A stretch of DNA of 64,000 nt. Origin: an uncultured Pseudomonadales bacterium (GTDB taxonomy: Bacteria > Pseudomonadota > Gammaproteobacteria > Pseudomonadales > Azotimanducaceae). A program made the translations under genes and the position numbers. Each line of letters begins with the position of its first letter. Position 1 is the stretch's first letter. Location of the stretch: the NCBI GenBank assembly GCA_958296295.1, contig OY282460.1, forward strand, positions 186,001 through 250,000, written 5' to 3'. This document shows positions 57,113 to 64,000 of this stretch, piece by piece. The notes below the pieces were generated by a model. The model did not search any database, was not told the origin of the DNA, and saw only the letters and a list, made by a program, of their open reading frames with translations.

Positions 57113-58231
57113 TCACAGCCGCAAAGGCATCACCAAATACAACGCCTCCTCGGCCCCCGGGCCTTCGATAACGGCAATTCCGTTGTTCTCGGGCAGGGAG
57201 AACTTCACCGATTCCGTATCCAAGGCGGTCAACACATCTTGAATGTAGCGAACGTTGAAGCCCACCTCCAACGGCTGCCCGGCGTAATCCACCGCGACGA
57301 CTTCCTCCGCTTCCTCTTGGTTCGGGTTGCTGGCGCGAATCGTGAGCTGATCGCCTTCCACCTGGAACCGCACTTCGGAGGATTTCTCGCTCGAGAGAAT
57401 GGACGCGCGGTGCAAGGCTTGGCGCAGGGTCTCGCGGTCCCCCAAGATGGTCTTGTCCGCGTTGCGCGGAACAATACGGTCCACATCCGGAAACTGCCCG
57501 TCCACGAGCTTCGTGGTAAGCGTGTATTGCCCTTGCGAAATGCGGATGTTGTTGCGTCCCAGCACAAGCCGCACCTCCTCTTGGCTATCCGCCAAGAGGC
57601 GCTCGATGTCCAAGACGCTTTTGCGGGGCACGATGAGCCGCAAGGTCTCCGGCACTTCCGCTCCGCCATCCAGAGTGCACAAGGCCATGCGATGGCCGTC
57701 TGATGCCGCCGCCCGCAACGTGTTGCCACTCAACTCCAGCAAGAGACCGTTCAAGAAGTAGCGCACGTCCTGATTGGCCATGGCGCACTTCGTTCGCTCG
57801 ATGAGCCTCCGCATGTCCGAGTGCGGCAGGGCGAGCTCCACCTTGAGGCCCTCTTCCTCTTCGCCTTCCTGGCTGCTAGGGAAGTCCGCCACCGGAATAG
57901 TCGCCAAGACGAAGCGGCTGCTGCCGGACCGCAGCACGACGCGGTCCGACTCCAACGCCACCTGCACTTGGGCGCCATCCGGCAAGGACTGCCAGATTTC
58001 CCCCAGCTTTTGCGCGGAAACCGTCACGACGCCGGATTGGGCGACCTCGACATCTTCGCGAACCCGCGCCACGACCTCCATTTCCAGATCCGTGGCCCGC
58101 AACAGCAAGCCGTCGTCCGACGCCTCAAGCAGCAGGTTCGCGAGCACCGGCAGCGTGTGCCGACGATCCACGACGCCCGTTACAACCCGCAACGGCCTCA
58201 GCAAGACCTCGCGGCTCGTTCGGAATTTCAT
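57113..58231 (-). CDS. dnaN: DNA polymerase III beta clamp
   Basis: 372 residues with three repeated clamp domains. The typical LLLEASDDGLLLRATDLEM opening of domain 1 and the end MPLRL are present. It forms the sliding ring that tethers polymerases. The order dnaA-dnaN-recF-gyrB on one strand is conserved. Confidence 0.97.
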   Translation of the reverse strand: MKFRTSREVLLRPLRVVTGVVDRRHTLPVLANLLLEASDDGLLLRATDLEMEVVARVREDVEVAQSGVVTVSAQKLGEIWQSLPDGAQVQVALESDRVVLRSGSSRFVLATIPVADFPSSQEGEEEEGLKVELALPHSDMRRLIERTKCAMANQDVRYFLNGLLLELSGNTLRAAASDGHRMALCTLDGGAEVPETLRLIVPRKSVLDIERLLADSQEEVRLVLGRNNIRISQGQYTLTTKLVDGQFPDVDRIVPRNADKTILGDRETLRQALHRASILSSEKSSEVRFQVEGDQLTIRASNPNQEEAEEVVAVDYAGQPLEVGFNVRYIQDVLTALDTESVKFSLPENNGIAVIEGPGAEEALYLVMPLRL

Positions 58232-58328
58232 CTTCCACTCCTTCCAGTCGCCACTCTTGTTCCCCTTCGTCCCGCGCTTGCGTTGCTAGCCGCCGAAATG
58301 ACAGCGCATGCCACATTTCACAATTGAA

Positions 58329-59693
58329 TCACTTATTTAGGATCCTAGACAGGTTCTTGTAGTCGTCGTCGACATCCTCGTACTTCTCTCTTAGCTCCGC
58401 CACCCGCCGACGGGCGTACAGGACCGTGGTGTGATCGCGCCCGCCAAAGCGATCGCCTATCTCCGGCAACGAATGGTTGGTGAGCTCCTTGGCGAGGGCC
58501 ATCGCCACCTGTCTTGGACGCGCGATGGCGCGCGCGCGGCTTTTGGAGAGCATGTCCTCGGGCCTGATGTTGTAGTACTCCGCCACGATCTTCTGAATGT
58601 GCTCTATGGTCGTCAACCGCCCGTGCAGGGCGAAGAGATCGTGCAGGGCTCGGCGCACGAGTTCTATCGTCACGGGAGATCCGGTGAACTTGGCGTGCGC
58701 CAACACGCGTTGAAGCGCGCCTTCGAGCTCGCGCACATTCGATCGAATGCGCTTGGCGATGTGCAGCGCGACCTCGTCGCGAATAGGCACGCCTTCGTCG
58801 TCGCCTTTCCGCTGCAGGATGGCGGCACGGGTTTCCAAGTCTGGCGGTTGCACTTGGACGGCCAAGCCACCGACGAACCGCGACTTGAGGCGCACTTCCA
58901 ATCCATCCACCTCCCCAGGGTAGCGGTCGCAGGTGAGCACCAGCTGGTGCCCGGCCTCCAACACGGCGTTGAACAAGTGGAAGAACTCTTCTTGCGTACG
59001 CGACTTGTTGGCGAAAAACTGAATGTCGTCAATGAGCAGCACCTCCACCGACCGGTATTGCCGCATCACCTTCTGAATGGCCCCCGTCCTGATGCTGAGC
59101 ACCATGTCGTTGACGAAACGTTCCGACGGGACATAGAGCGTCTTGGTGCCAGGCGCGGCGGCGAGCACCGCGTTGCCCACCGCGTGCATGAGATGCGTCT
59201 TGCCGAGCCCAACGCCGCCATAGACGAGCAAGGGTTTGCGCTTGCCGCCATTGACCGCCGATTTCGAGGCCAAGGCCTCGGCCACGTTCGAGGCCTGGAA
59301 CTTGGCTACGTCGTTCGACTGGCCCTCGACGAAGTTGTCGAACAGCATGTTGGCGTTGAGCCCGTGCCGACAAGCGCCACCGAGCACGCGCGTCTTGGCA
59401 CCCGCACGTGCGGGGCCGCCCGGCGCGCGCCCGCCCACGCTGCCAATCGTGAGTTCAAGGCCGTTGAAGCCGGGCGAGAAATCCGAGACGAGCTCGGCTA
59501 TCCGTTGGAGGTAGCCCCCCCTCTCCACCTCCTCGCACACGTAGCGGTTCGGCGCGAGCAGCACGAGCCGCCCCTCGTCGTAGTGCCCGTGCAGCGGCCT
59601 AATCCACGTATTGAAGTCATCCGATGACAGTTCCTCCTCCAGCCGTTTCAAGCATTGGCCCCATCCGTTTTGGGCCTCTTCGCTACCGGCCAT
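58329..59693 (-). CDS. dnaA: chromosomal replication initiator DnaA
   Basis: 454 residues. Domain I (about 1-80) has the WGQCLKRLEEEL start. The AAA+ domain has Walker A YGGVGLGKTH (about 158-167) and Walker B VLLIDDIQFF. Domain IV has the DnaA-box recognition signature GGRDHTTVLYARR. It opens the origin and recruits the helicase loader. The short glycine-rich linker before the AAA+ domain is normal. The start is ATG 59693. Confidence 0.98.
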   Translation of the reverse strand: MAGSEEAQNGWGQCLKRLEEELSSDDFNTWIRPLHGHYDEGRLVLLAPNRYVCEEVERGGYLQRIAELVSDFSPGFNGLELTIGSVGGRAPGGPARAGAKTRVLGGACRHGLNANMLFDNFVEGQSNDVAKFQASNVAEALASKSAVNGGKRKPLLVYGGVGLGKTHLMHAVGNAVLAAAPGTKTLYVPSERFVNDMVLSIRTGAIQKVMRQYRSVEVLLIDDIQFFANKSRTQEEFFHLFNAVLEAGHQLVLTCDRYPGEVDGLEVRLKSRFVGGLAVQVQPPDLETRAAILQRKGDDEGVPIRDEVALHIAKRIRSNVRELEGALQRVLAHAKFTGSPVTIELVRRALHDLFALHGRLTTIEHIQKIVAEYYNIRPEDMLSKSRARAIARPRQVAMALAKELTNHSLPEIGDRFGGRDHTTVLYARRRVAELREKYEDVDDDYKNLSRILNK

Positions 59694-59850
59694 CGGCGTT
59701 GCTCCCCATCGTGTCGCTTGCCTCCATCCCCCGTCGGCTCGCCTTCCGGCAAGCCGTTACTGCGTTTTGTTTAGTTTCGCGCCTGTCATAACCGAGAAGG
59801 CGCTCACATGTCCATCTACTCGACACAGTTTGCCACCAACAGCACCACTT

Positions 59851-59879
59851 TTTACAACAAAAAGTCGTGTTTTTTTCAA
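59851..59879 (-). promoter_or_regulatory. candidate dnaA promoter
   Basis: On the minus strand TTGAAA (59874-59879), a 17-base spacer and TGTAAA (59851-59856) match sigma70 elements moderately, about 158 bases before the dnaA ATG and inside the AT-rich part of the origin region. Confidence 0.45.
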
Positions 59880-60060
59880 TTTCATGGATATTCATTAACT
59901 TACGCGGATTAGCAAAAGAAAACGGCATCTCCCGCCTCGGCTTGTAGAAATCTGTGGATATCTTGTAAGGAATCGCGTGAAGATCGAGCCGCGCTTGGCG
60001 ACGGCGCAATCGCCCACAGTTTGCACCCGACCAGCCAAGCGAAACCCCACAACTTGCGTC

Positions 60061-60122
60061 GTAGGACATTTGCCATTGTTTCCGTGGGTTATCGCCCCAC
60101 TCCACAGTAGGACATCGGCCAT
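60061..60122. repeat. imperfect 16-bp direct repeat in the origin region
   Basis: GTAGGACATTTGCCAT (60061-60076) and GTAGGACATCGGCCAT (60107-60122), 46 bases apart start to start, differ at two of 16 positions. Between them is a GTGGG/CCCAC stem. These could be protein-binding sites in the origin. Confidence 0.5.
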
Positions 60123-60163
60123 ACGACGACGACGATCCCTCCATTCTCTTCCTTTTGGGATCG

Positions 60164-60192
60164 TTGACAGCGAAGGCCCGTCGCCGCACAAT
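60164..60192 (+). promoter_or_regulatory. rpmH-rnpA promoter
   Basis: A perfect -35 TTGACA (60164-60169), a 17-base spacer and CACAAT (60187-60192) lie about 90 bases before rpmH. A strong promoter is expected for ribosomal protein L34. Confidence 0.7.
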
Positions 60193-60281
60193 CCGCGCCT
60201 TTGCGACGCGCGCCGTCGGGCCCATGGCCCGCGAAAGCCGCGTTCCCCTTGGATTCGAGCACCAGCGAGGCCGCGCCGAAG

Positions 60282-60416
60282 ATGAAACGAACCTACCAAC
60301 CAAGCGTGATCAAGAGGAAGCGGTGCCACGGGTTCAGATCGCGGATGGCGACCAAGAGCGGCAGAAAGGTGCTCAACGCCCGCCGAGCGAAGGGGCGCAA
60401 GCGGTTGGCGGTGTAG
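60282..60416 (+). CDS. rpmH: 50S ribosomal protein L34
   Basis: 44 residues, the full length of L34: starts [18 protein letters not shown] and ends GRKRLAV. It is a small basic protein of the large ribosomal subunit and the first gene of the rpmH-rnpA-yidD-yidC-mnmE run. Confidence 0.97.
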   Translation: MKRTYQPSVIKRKRCHGFRSRMATKSGRKVLNARRAKGRKRLAV

Positions 60417-60456
60417 CGGTCGCTGGCGGTGACCACGCTCGGCGACCGGTGCCGAG

Positions 60457-60876
60457 ATGGCTCCGCCGACCACCAGCCCAGACATGCTCCATGCGGCTGA
60501 AGGCCGGCGTCGTCGCTTCGGCCGCGACCGGCGGATTCTGTTGCGACGCGATTTCGACGCCGTTTTCGAGCGCCCGAATACCCGGCTTTCTGTACCACCC
60601 CTTTGGCTCGTCGCCCGGCCGGGCCCGGCCGACGCGCCTCGGCTGGGGCTCATTGTCGCCAAGAAGGTGTTGCGCCGGGCGGTGGATCGGAATCGCGCCA
60701 AGCGCGTGATCCGCGAGGTCTTCCGGTTGGCGGACGGCCTGCCGCCGCTGGACATTGTCGTGCGCGTGGTCGAACCGGGCGGTGTCGCCTGTTTGGACGC
60801 GGATAGGTTGTTCCAAGCGTTGCGCGCGCGGCTCGCGAAAACGCAGAGGCGGGAGAGGCGTCGTCGTGTTCTGTGA
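60457..60876 (+). CDS. rnpA: ribonuclease P protein component
   Basis: 139 residues. The RNR signature [16 protein letters not shown] and the preceding [15 protein letters not shown] are diagnostic. It helps the RNase P RNA cut tRNA 5' leaders. ATG 60484 is an alternative start that would remove nine residues. Confidence 0.93.
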   Translation: MAPPTTSPDMLHAAEGRRRRFGRDRRILLRRDFDAVFERPNTRLSVPPLWLVARPGPADAPRLGLIVAKKVLRRAVDRNRAKRVIREVFRLADGLPPLDIVVRVVEPGGVACLDADRLFQALRARLAKTQRRERRRRVL

Positions 60877-60961
60877 CAACCGTTGGGGAGGTGCCAAGCG
60901 GCAGCGTGGTGGAACCGCGAGGCGGGAGCGTTCTGGCTGCTCCGGGCCGGGGCGGAGCTTG

Positions 60962-61237
60962 TTGGCGCGGGCCGCGCTATCGCTGCTCAAGGCGTACAGG
61001 CTCTATCTGAGTCCGTTGCTGCCCCGGCGTTGCCGGTTCCATCCCACTTGCTCGCGCTACGCCATGGAAGCCGTGGCCTCGCATGGCCCCGTGCGGGGCG
61101 GCGCGCTCGCGCTCAAGCGCCTGTCGCGCTGCCATCCGTTTCATCCGGGCGGCTTCGATCCGGTGCCGCCATTGGTTGGCGGAACCGGAGGGCAAGCCGA
61201 ATCGGCCGCGTCGCACACGAGGCCCCCGTGCCGATAA
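60962..61237 (+). CDS. yidD: membrane protein insertion efficiency factor YidD
   Basis: 91 residues from TTG 60962, which has GGAG a few bases upstream and gives the usual short N-terminus. GTG 60866, overlapping the rnpA stop, is the alternative and adds 32 residues. The conserved core [20 protein letters not shown] and [13 protein letters not shown] is complete. It assists YidC in membrane protein insertion. Confidence 0.88.
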   Translation: MARAALSLLKAYRLYLSPLLPRRCRFHPTCSRYAMEAVASHGPVRGGALALKRLSRCHPFHPGGFDPVPPLVGGTGGQAESAASHTRPPCR

Positions 61238-62979
61238 GCGCCGAGATACAGCGCATCGTGCTGCTGATCGCCATCGGGGTCGTTGGCTATCTGATGGTGC
61301 GCGCGTGGGACGCGGACTATGGCCGGGCGGGAAGGGAACAGCCGGCCCGCGGAGCGCCGGCGGTGGATACCGCGGCGTCCGCCGAACAGCCTCCGGCCGA
61401 GGAACAGCCGGCGCATTCCGACATTCCATCGGTCGACGACGTGCCTTCGGCCGACGTGCCTTCGGGGCAGGAGGCCGTGGCGTCGGCGGAACCGGTTGCG
61501 GACCAGCAGCGGCTCTTGCGCGTGACCACGCCGCTCATGGAGCTGTGGATCGATCGGCTGGGCGGCGACGTCGTGGGTTTGGAACTGCGCGACCATCTGG
61601 AGACGCTGGCGGACGAAGGCGAGGAAGGCGTGCCGGTGCGGCTCTTGGACCGCAATAGGGCGCACATCTACGTCGCGCAGAGCGGTCTGCGTGGCGAGGA
61701 TGGCCGCGACAAGCGGGGTTCCCGTCCCCTATACATCGCCTCGACCGATCACTACACGCTTGCGGCGCCGGATGAGACGCTGGAGGTGGTGCTGCGGCAC
61801 AAAGTCCCGAACTCCGGTGAGGGCCGTGCTGATCTGGAACTGGTCAAGCGTTTCGGGTTCGCGGCGGACCAGTACCTCGTCACCGTTCACCACGATGTTG
61901 TGAATCGCACGGAGGCGCCCTTTCGCGCCGAACTCTTCGCGCAGCTCAAACGCGACGGATCGAGGCCGGAAAGCGGCACCTTCATGGGGCCTCGTCCGTA
62001 TGTCGGCGCGGCGTTCACCACGCCGGAATCGCGCTACGAGAAGGTGGACTTCGAGGACTTGGACGATTGGAAGCGAACGCAGGTGCAAGGTGGCTGGGCG
62101 GCTATTCTCCAGCACTACTTCCTTAGCGCTTGGATAGGCGATAGCGAAGAAGTGAACGCTTACTACGGCAGGCGGTTGTCGGACGGCAACTACGCTGTCG
62201 GGTATATCGCGCCGGAGTTTGTCGTTCCGCCGGGCGGCACCGGCACGGTGGGTGCCGGGCTGTATGTGGGGCCAAAGGTGCAGAAGCGCTTGGACGCCGC
62301 GGCGCCCAACCTGTCGCTGGCGGTGGACTACGGCATCCTTTGGTGGCTGTCCGTGCCTTTGTTCCTCGTGCTGGACGCCATCCATTCGGTGGTCAACAAC
62401 TGGGGCGTGGCCATCGTGTTGCTCACGATATGCGTGAAGATCCTGCTGTATCCGCTGGCTTCCGCCGGCTTTCGCTCCATGGCCAAGATGAAGCTGCTTG
62501 CGCCGCAGATGAAGCGCCTGCAAGAGCGCCACGCGGGAGATCGGCAGAAACTCACGCAGGAGATGATGGCCTTGTACCGCAAGGAGGGTGCCAATCCTTT
62601 CGGTGGATGCCTGCCGCTGGTGCTGCAGATGCCGGTGTTCTTGGCGCTGTACTGGGTGCTCTACGAGAGCGTGGAGCTGCGCCACGCGCCGTTCGTGTTG
62701 TGGATCGAGGACCTCACGTCGCACGATCCGTGGTATGTGCTGCCGTTGCTGTACGGCGCGTCGTTCTACGCTTCGCAGCTGCTCAATCCGCCGCCGCCGG
62801 ATCCCCTGCAGGCGAAGATCATCCGGCTGATGCCGATATTCTTCACCGTCCTCTTCTTCTTCTTTCCCGCCGGGTTGGTCTTGTACTGGCTGGTCAACCA
62901 GCTTCTCTCGCTGGCCCAGCAGTGGTACATCACCAGAAGCATCGCTCGGGCCAGCAAGGCCAAAGCCGTCAAGACGTAA
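61228..62979 (+). CDS. yidC: membrane protein insertase YidC
   Basis: 583 residues from GTG 61228, overlapping yidD by ten bases. TM1 (about 8-25) is followed by an acidic low-complexity linker, the large periplasmic P1 beta domain (about 90-370) and the conserved insertase core of five TMs ([20 protein letters not shown] onward). The hydrophilic groove arginine is probably in GFRSMAKMK. It inserts proteins into the inner membrane alone or with SecYEG. Confidence 0.96.
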   Translation: MPISAEIQRIVLLIAIGVVGYLMVRAWDADYGRAGREQPARGAPAVDTAASAEQPPAEEQPAHSDIPSVDDVPSADVPSGQEAVASAEPVADQQRLLRVTTPLMELWIDRLGGDVVGLELRDHLETLADEGEEGVPVRLLDRNRAHIYVAQSGLRGEDGRDKRGSRPLYIASTDHYTLAAPDETLEVVLRHKVPNSGEGRADLELVKRFGFAADQYLVTVHHDVVNRTEAPFRAELFAQLKRDGSRPESGTFMGPRPYVGAAFTTPESRYEKVDFEDLDDWKRTQVQGGWAAILQHYFLSAWIGDSEEVNAYYGRRLSDGNYAVGYIAPEFVVPPGGTGTVGAGLYVGPKVQKRLDAAAPNLSLAVDYGILWWLSVPLFLVLDAIHSVVNNWGVAIVLLTICVKILLYPLASAGFRSMAKMKLLAPQMKRLQERHAGDRQKLTQEMMALYRKEGANPFGGCLPLVLQMPVFLALYWVLYESVELRHAPFVLWIEDLTSHDPWYVLPLLYGASFYASQLLNPPPPDPLQAKIIRLMPIFFTVLFFFFPAGLVLYWLVNQLLSLAQQWYITRSIARASKAKAVKT

Positions 62980-62990
62980 GCGCGGGGACA

Positions 62991-64000
62991 ATGGCTCGCC
63001 GGGACACCATCGCGGCCGTTGCCACGCCGCCAGGGCGTGGCGGCATTGGCGTGGTGCGCGTTTCGGGCCCGGATGTGGCGCCCTTGGCCCGGCTTCTTGT
63101 CGGCCGCTTGCCGCCGGCGCGATTCGCTACGGTGGCGAACTTTCGCGCCGCCGATGGCGAAGTGATAGACGCGGGTCTCGTTCTCTATTTCCAAGCGCCG
63201 CACTCCTTCACCGGCGAAGACGTGCTGGAGCTCCACGGCCACGGCGGGCCGGTGGTGCTGCGCAGGTTGCTGGATCGCGTTCGCGCCTTGGGCGCCCGCT
63301 TGGCGCGGCCCGGAGAGTTCACCGAGCGGGCGTTTCTGAACGGCAAGCTGGATTTGGCGCAAGCCGAGGCGGTGGCTGATCTCATCGACAGCGCATCGAC
63401 GGGGGCGGCGCGATCGGCGATGCGTTCGCTTTCCGGCGAGTTCTCTCGGCATGTGAGCGACATCGACAAGAGCGTGTTGGCGTTGCGCGTGTACTTGGAG
63501 GCCGCCATCGACTTCGCGGACGAGGACATCGACTTCCTGGCGGAGGACGATGTGCGGGCGCGAGTGCGGCAAGTGGGCGAAACGCTTGACCGTCTGCTTG
63601 ATCGCTCGCGCAAAGGACAGGTGCTGCGCGACGGCGTGGACGTGGTGATAGCCGGTGCGCCGAACGCCGGCAAATCCAGCCTGTTGAACCAGCTGCTCGC
63701 GCACGATAGGGCCATCGTCACGGACATCCCCGGCACCACGCGGGATCTGCTCTCGGCGGACATCGAGCTGGCGGGATTGCCGATACGCCTCACCGACACG
63801 GCGGGCCTGCGCGCCGGCGGCGAGCGGGTGGAAATGATCGGCGTCGGCCGGGCTCGCGCGGCGTTGGGCCAGGCCGATTTGGTGCTGCTGGTGGAGGATG
63901 CCGCGGTCGAGTCGCCGCCGGCGCTCGGCATCGAACCGCCGCCGGAGCGGACGCTCAGGGTGCGCAACAAGGTGGACATCACCGGCGAACCGCCCGGCAT
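62991..64000 (+). CDS. mnmE: tRNA modification GTPase MnmE, partial (C-terminus off the right edge)
   Basis: The first 336 residues are visible. The N-terminal tetrahydrofolate-binding domain has IAAVATPPGRGGIGVVRVSG and HGHGGPVVL. The G domain has the P-loop AGAPNAGKSSLLN, switch DIPGTTRDL and DTAGLR. With MnmG it modifies wobble uridines in tRNA. It starts 11 bases after yidC. Confidence 0.97.
   Translation, partial: MARRDTIAAVATPPGRGGIGVVRVSGPDVAPLARLLVGRLPPARFATVANFRAADGEVIDAGLVLYFQAPHSFTGEDVLELHGHGGPVVLRRLLDRVRALGARLARPGEFTERAFLNGKLDLAQAEAVADLIDSASTGAARSAMRSLSGEFSRHVSDIDKSVLALRVYLEAAIDFADEDIDFLAEDDVRARVRQVGETLDRLLDRSRKGQVLRDGVDVVIAGAPNAGKSSLLNQLLAHDRAIVTDIPGTTRDLLSADIELAGLPIRLTDTAGLRAGGERVEMIGVGRARAALGQADLVLLVEDAAVESPPALGIEPPPERTLRVRNKVDITGEPPG

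Larger units (their letters stand above)
59694..60281. other. putative oriC region between dnaA and rpmH
   Basis: 588 bases without a gene, between dnaA and rpmH as in many bacteria. About 59840-59935 is strikingly AT-rich in a GC-rich chromosome and could be the unwinding element. TGTGGATAT (59953-59961) is one base from a DnaA box; weaker CCACA-type relatives follow near 60014, 60050 and 60101. A direct repeat sharing GTAGGACAT and GCCAT occupies 60061-60076 and 60107-60122. Confidence 0.6.

Noticed and set aside
59683..60303. Minus-strand frame covering the dnaA-rpmH gap
   Set aside because: It crosses the AT-rich origin region and the rpmH promoter and has a composition unlike real genes here.

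Overview
The window is a GC-rich (roughly two-thirds G+C by eye) bacterial chromosome segment. Its housekeeping gene order points to a gammaproteobacterium: aspS-yebC-ruvCAB-tolQRAB-pal-cpoB, def-fmt followed by trkAH, and the origin block gyrB-recF-dnaN-dnaA / rpmH-rnpA-yidD-yidC-mnmE. I cannot place it below class. No tRNA, rRNA or CRISPR array was seen.

Layout. 1-2984 holds the N-terminal part of a SNF2-type helicase on the minus strand. 3133-9321 is a compact plus-strand run of five genes: AMP-forming acyl-CoA synthetase, APH-fold phosphotransferase, DUF1932-type NAD(P) dehydrogenase, and a two-subunit molybdenum hydroxylase of the isoquinoline 1-oxidoreductase type. 9472-11601 is an accessory pair, a lone AAA ATPase divergent from a DUF7662/GIY-YIG nuclease. 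Then come polA (its proofreading residues are replaced), a DUF3750 protein, a small conserved protein, an RND pump with its adaptor, a divergent ferric-iron-type ABC transporter, an O-methyltransferase, and a four-gene PhoPQ-like operon behind a candidate PhoP box. 27067-30907 has a DUF4143 ATPase, a fragment of an isoprenylcysteine methyltransferase-like gene and an O-antigen-ligase-like gene.

30924-43607 is core: proS and an HU-like protein on the minus strand, then a plus-strand series from fmdB through aspS, yebC, ruvC, ruvA, ruvB, tolQ, tolR, tolA, tolB, pal and cpoB. It ends in a hairpin just after cpoB.

43634-47266 is a decaying accessory island. A three-gene overlapping operon (a TIGR04255-like gene followed by two unknown genes) has been broken in each gene: two small insertions in the first, a 1657-bp IS in the second, and a one-base insertion in the third. 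The IS has 16-bp imperfect ends and a perfect 9-bp target duplication, and removing it restores the reading frame. Next to the operon lies a 258-bp miniature element with 28-bp inverted repeats and an ISKra4-like transposase tail.

47345-53503 carries def, fmt, a COG2521-like methyltransferase on the opposite strand where rsmB often lies, trkA, trkH and plsC. 53519-64000 is the replication-origin block. Two parS-like sites lie inside recF, and the AT-rich dnaA-rpmH gap is the likely oriC.
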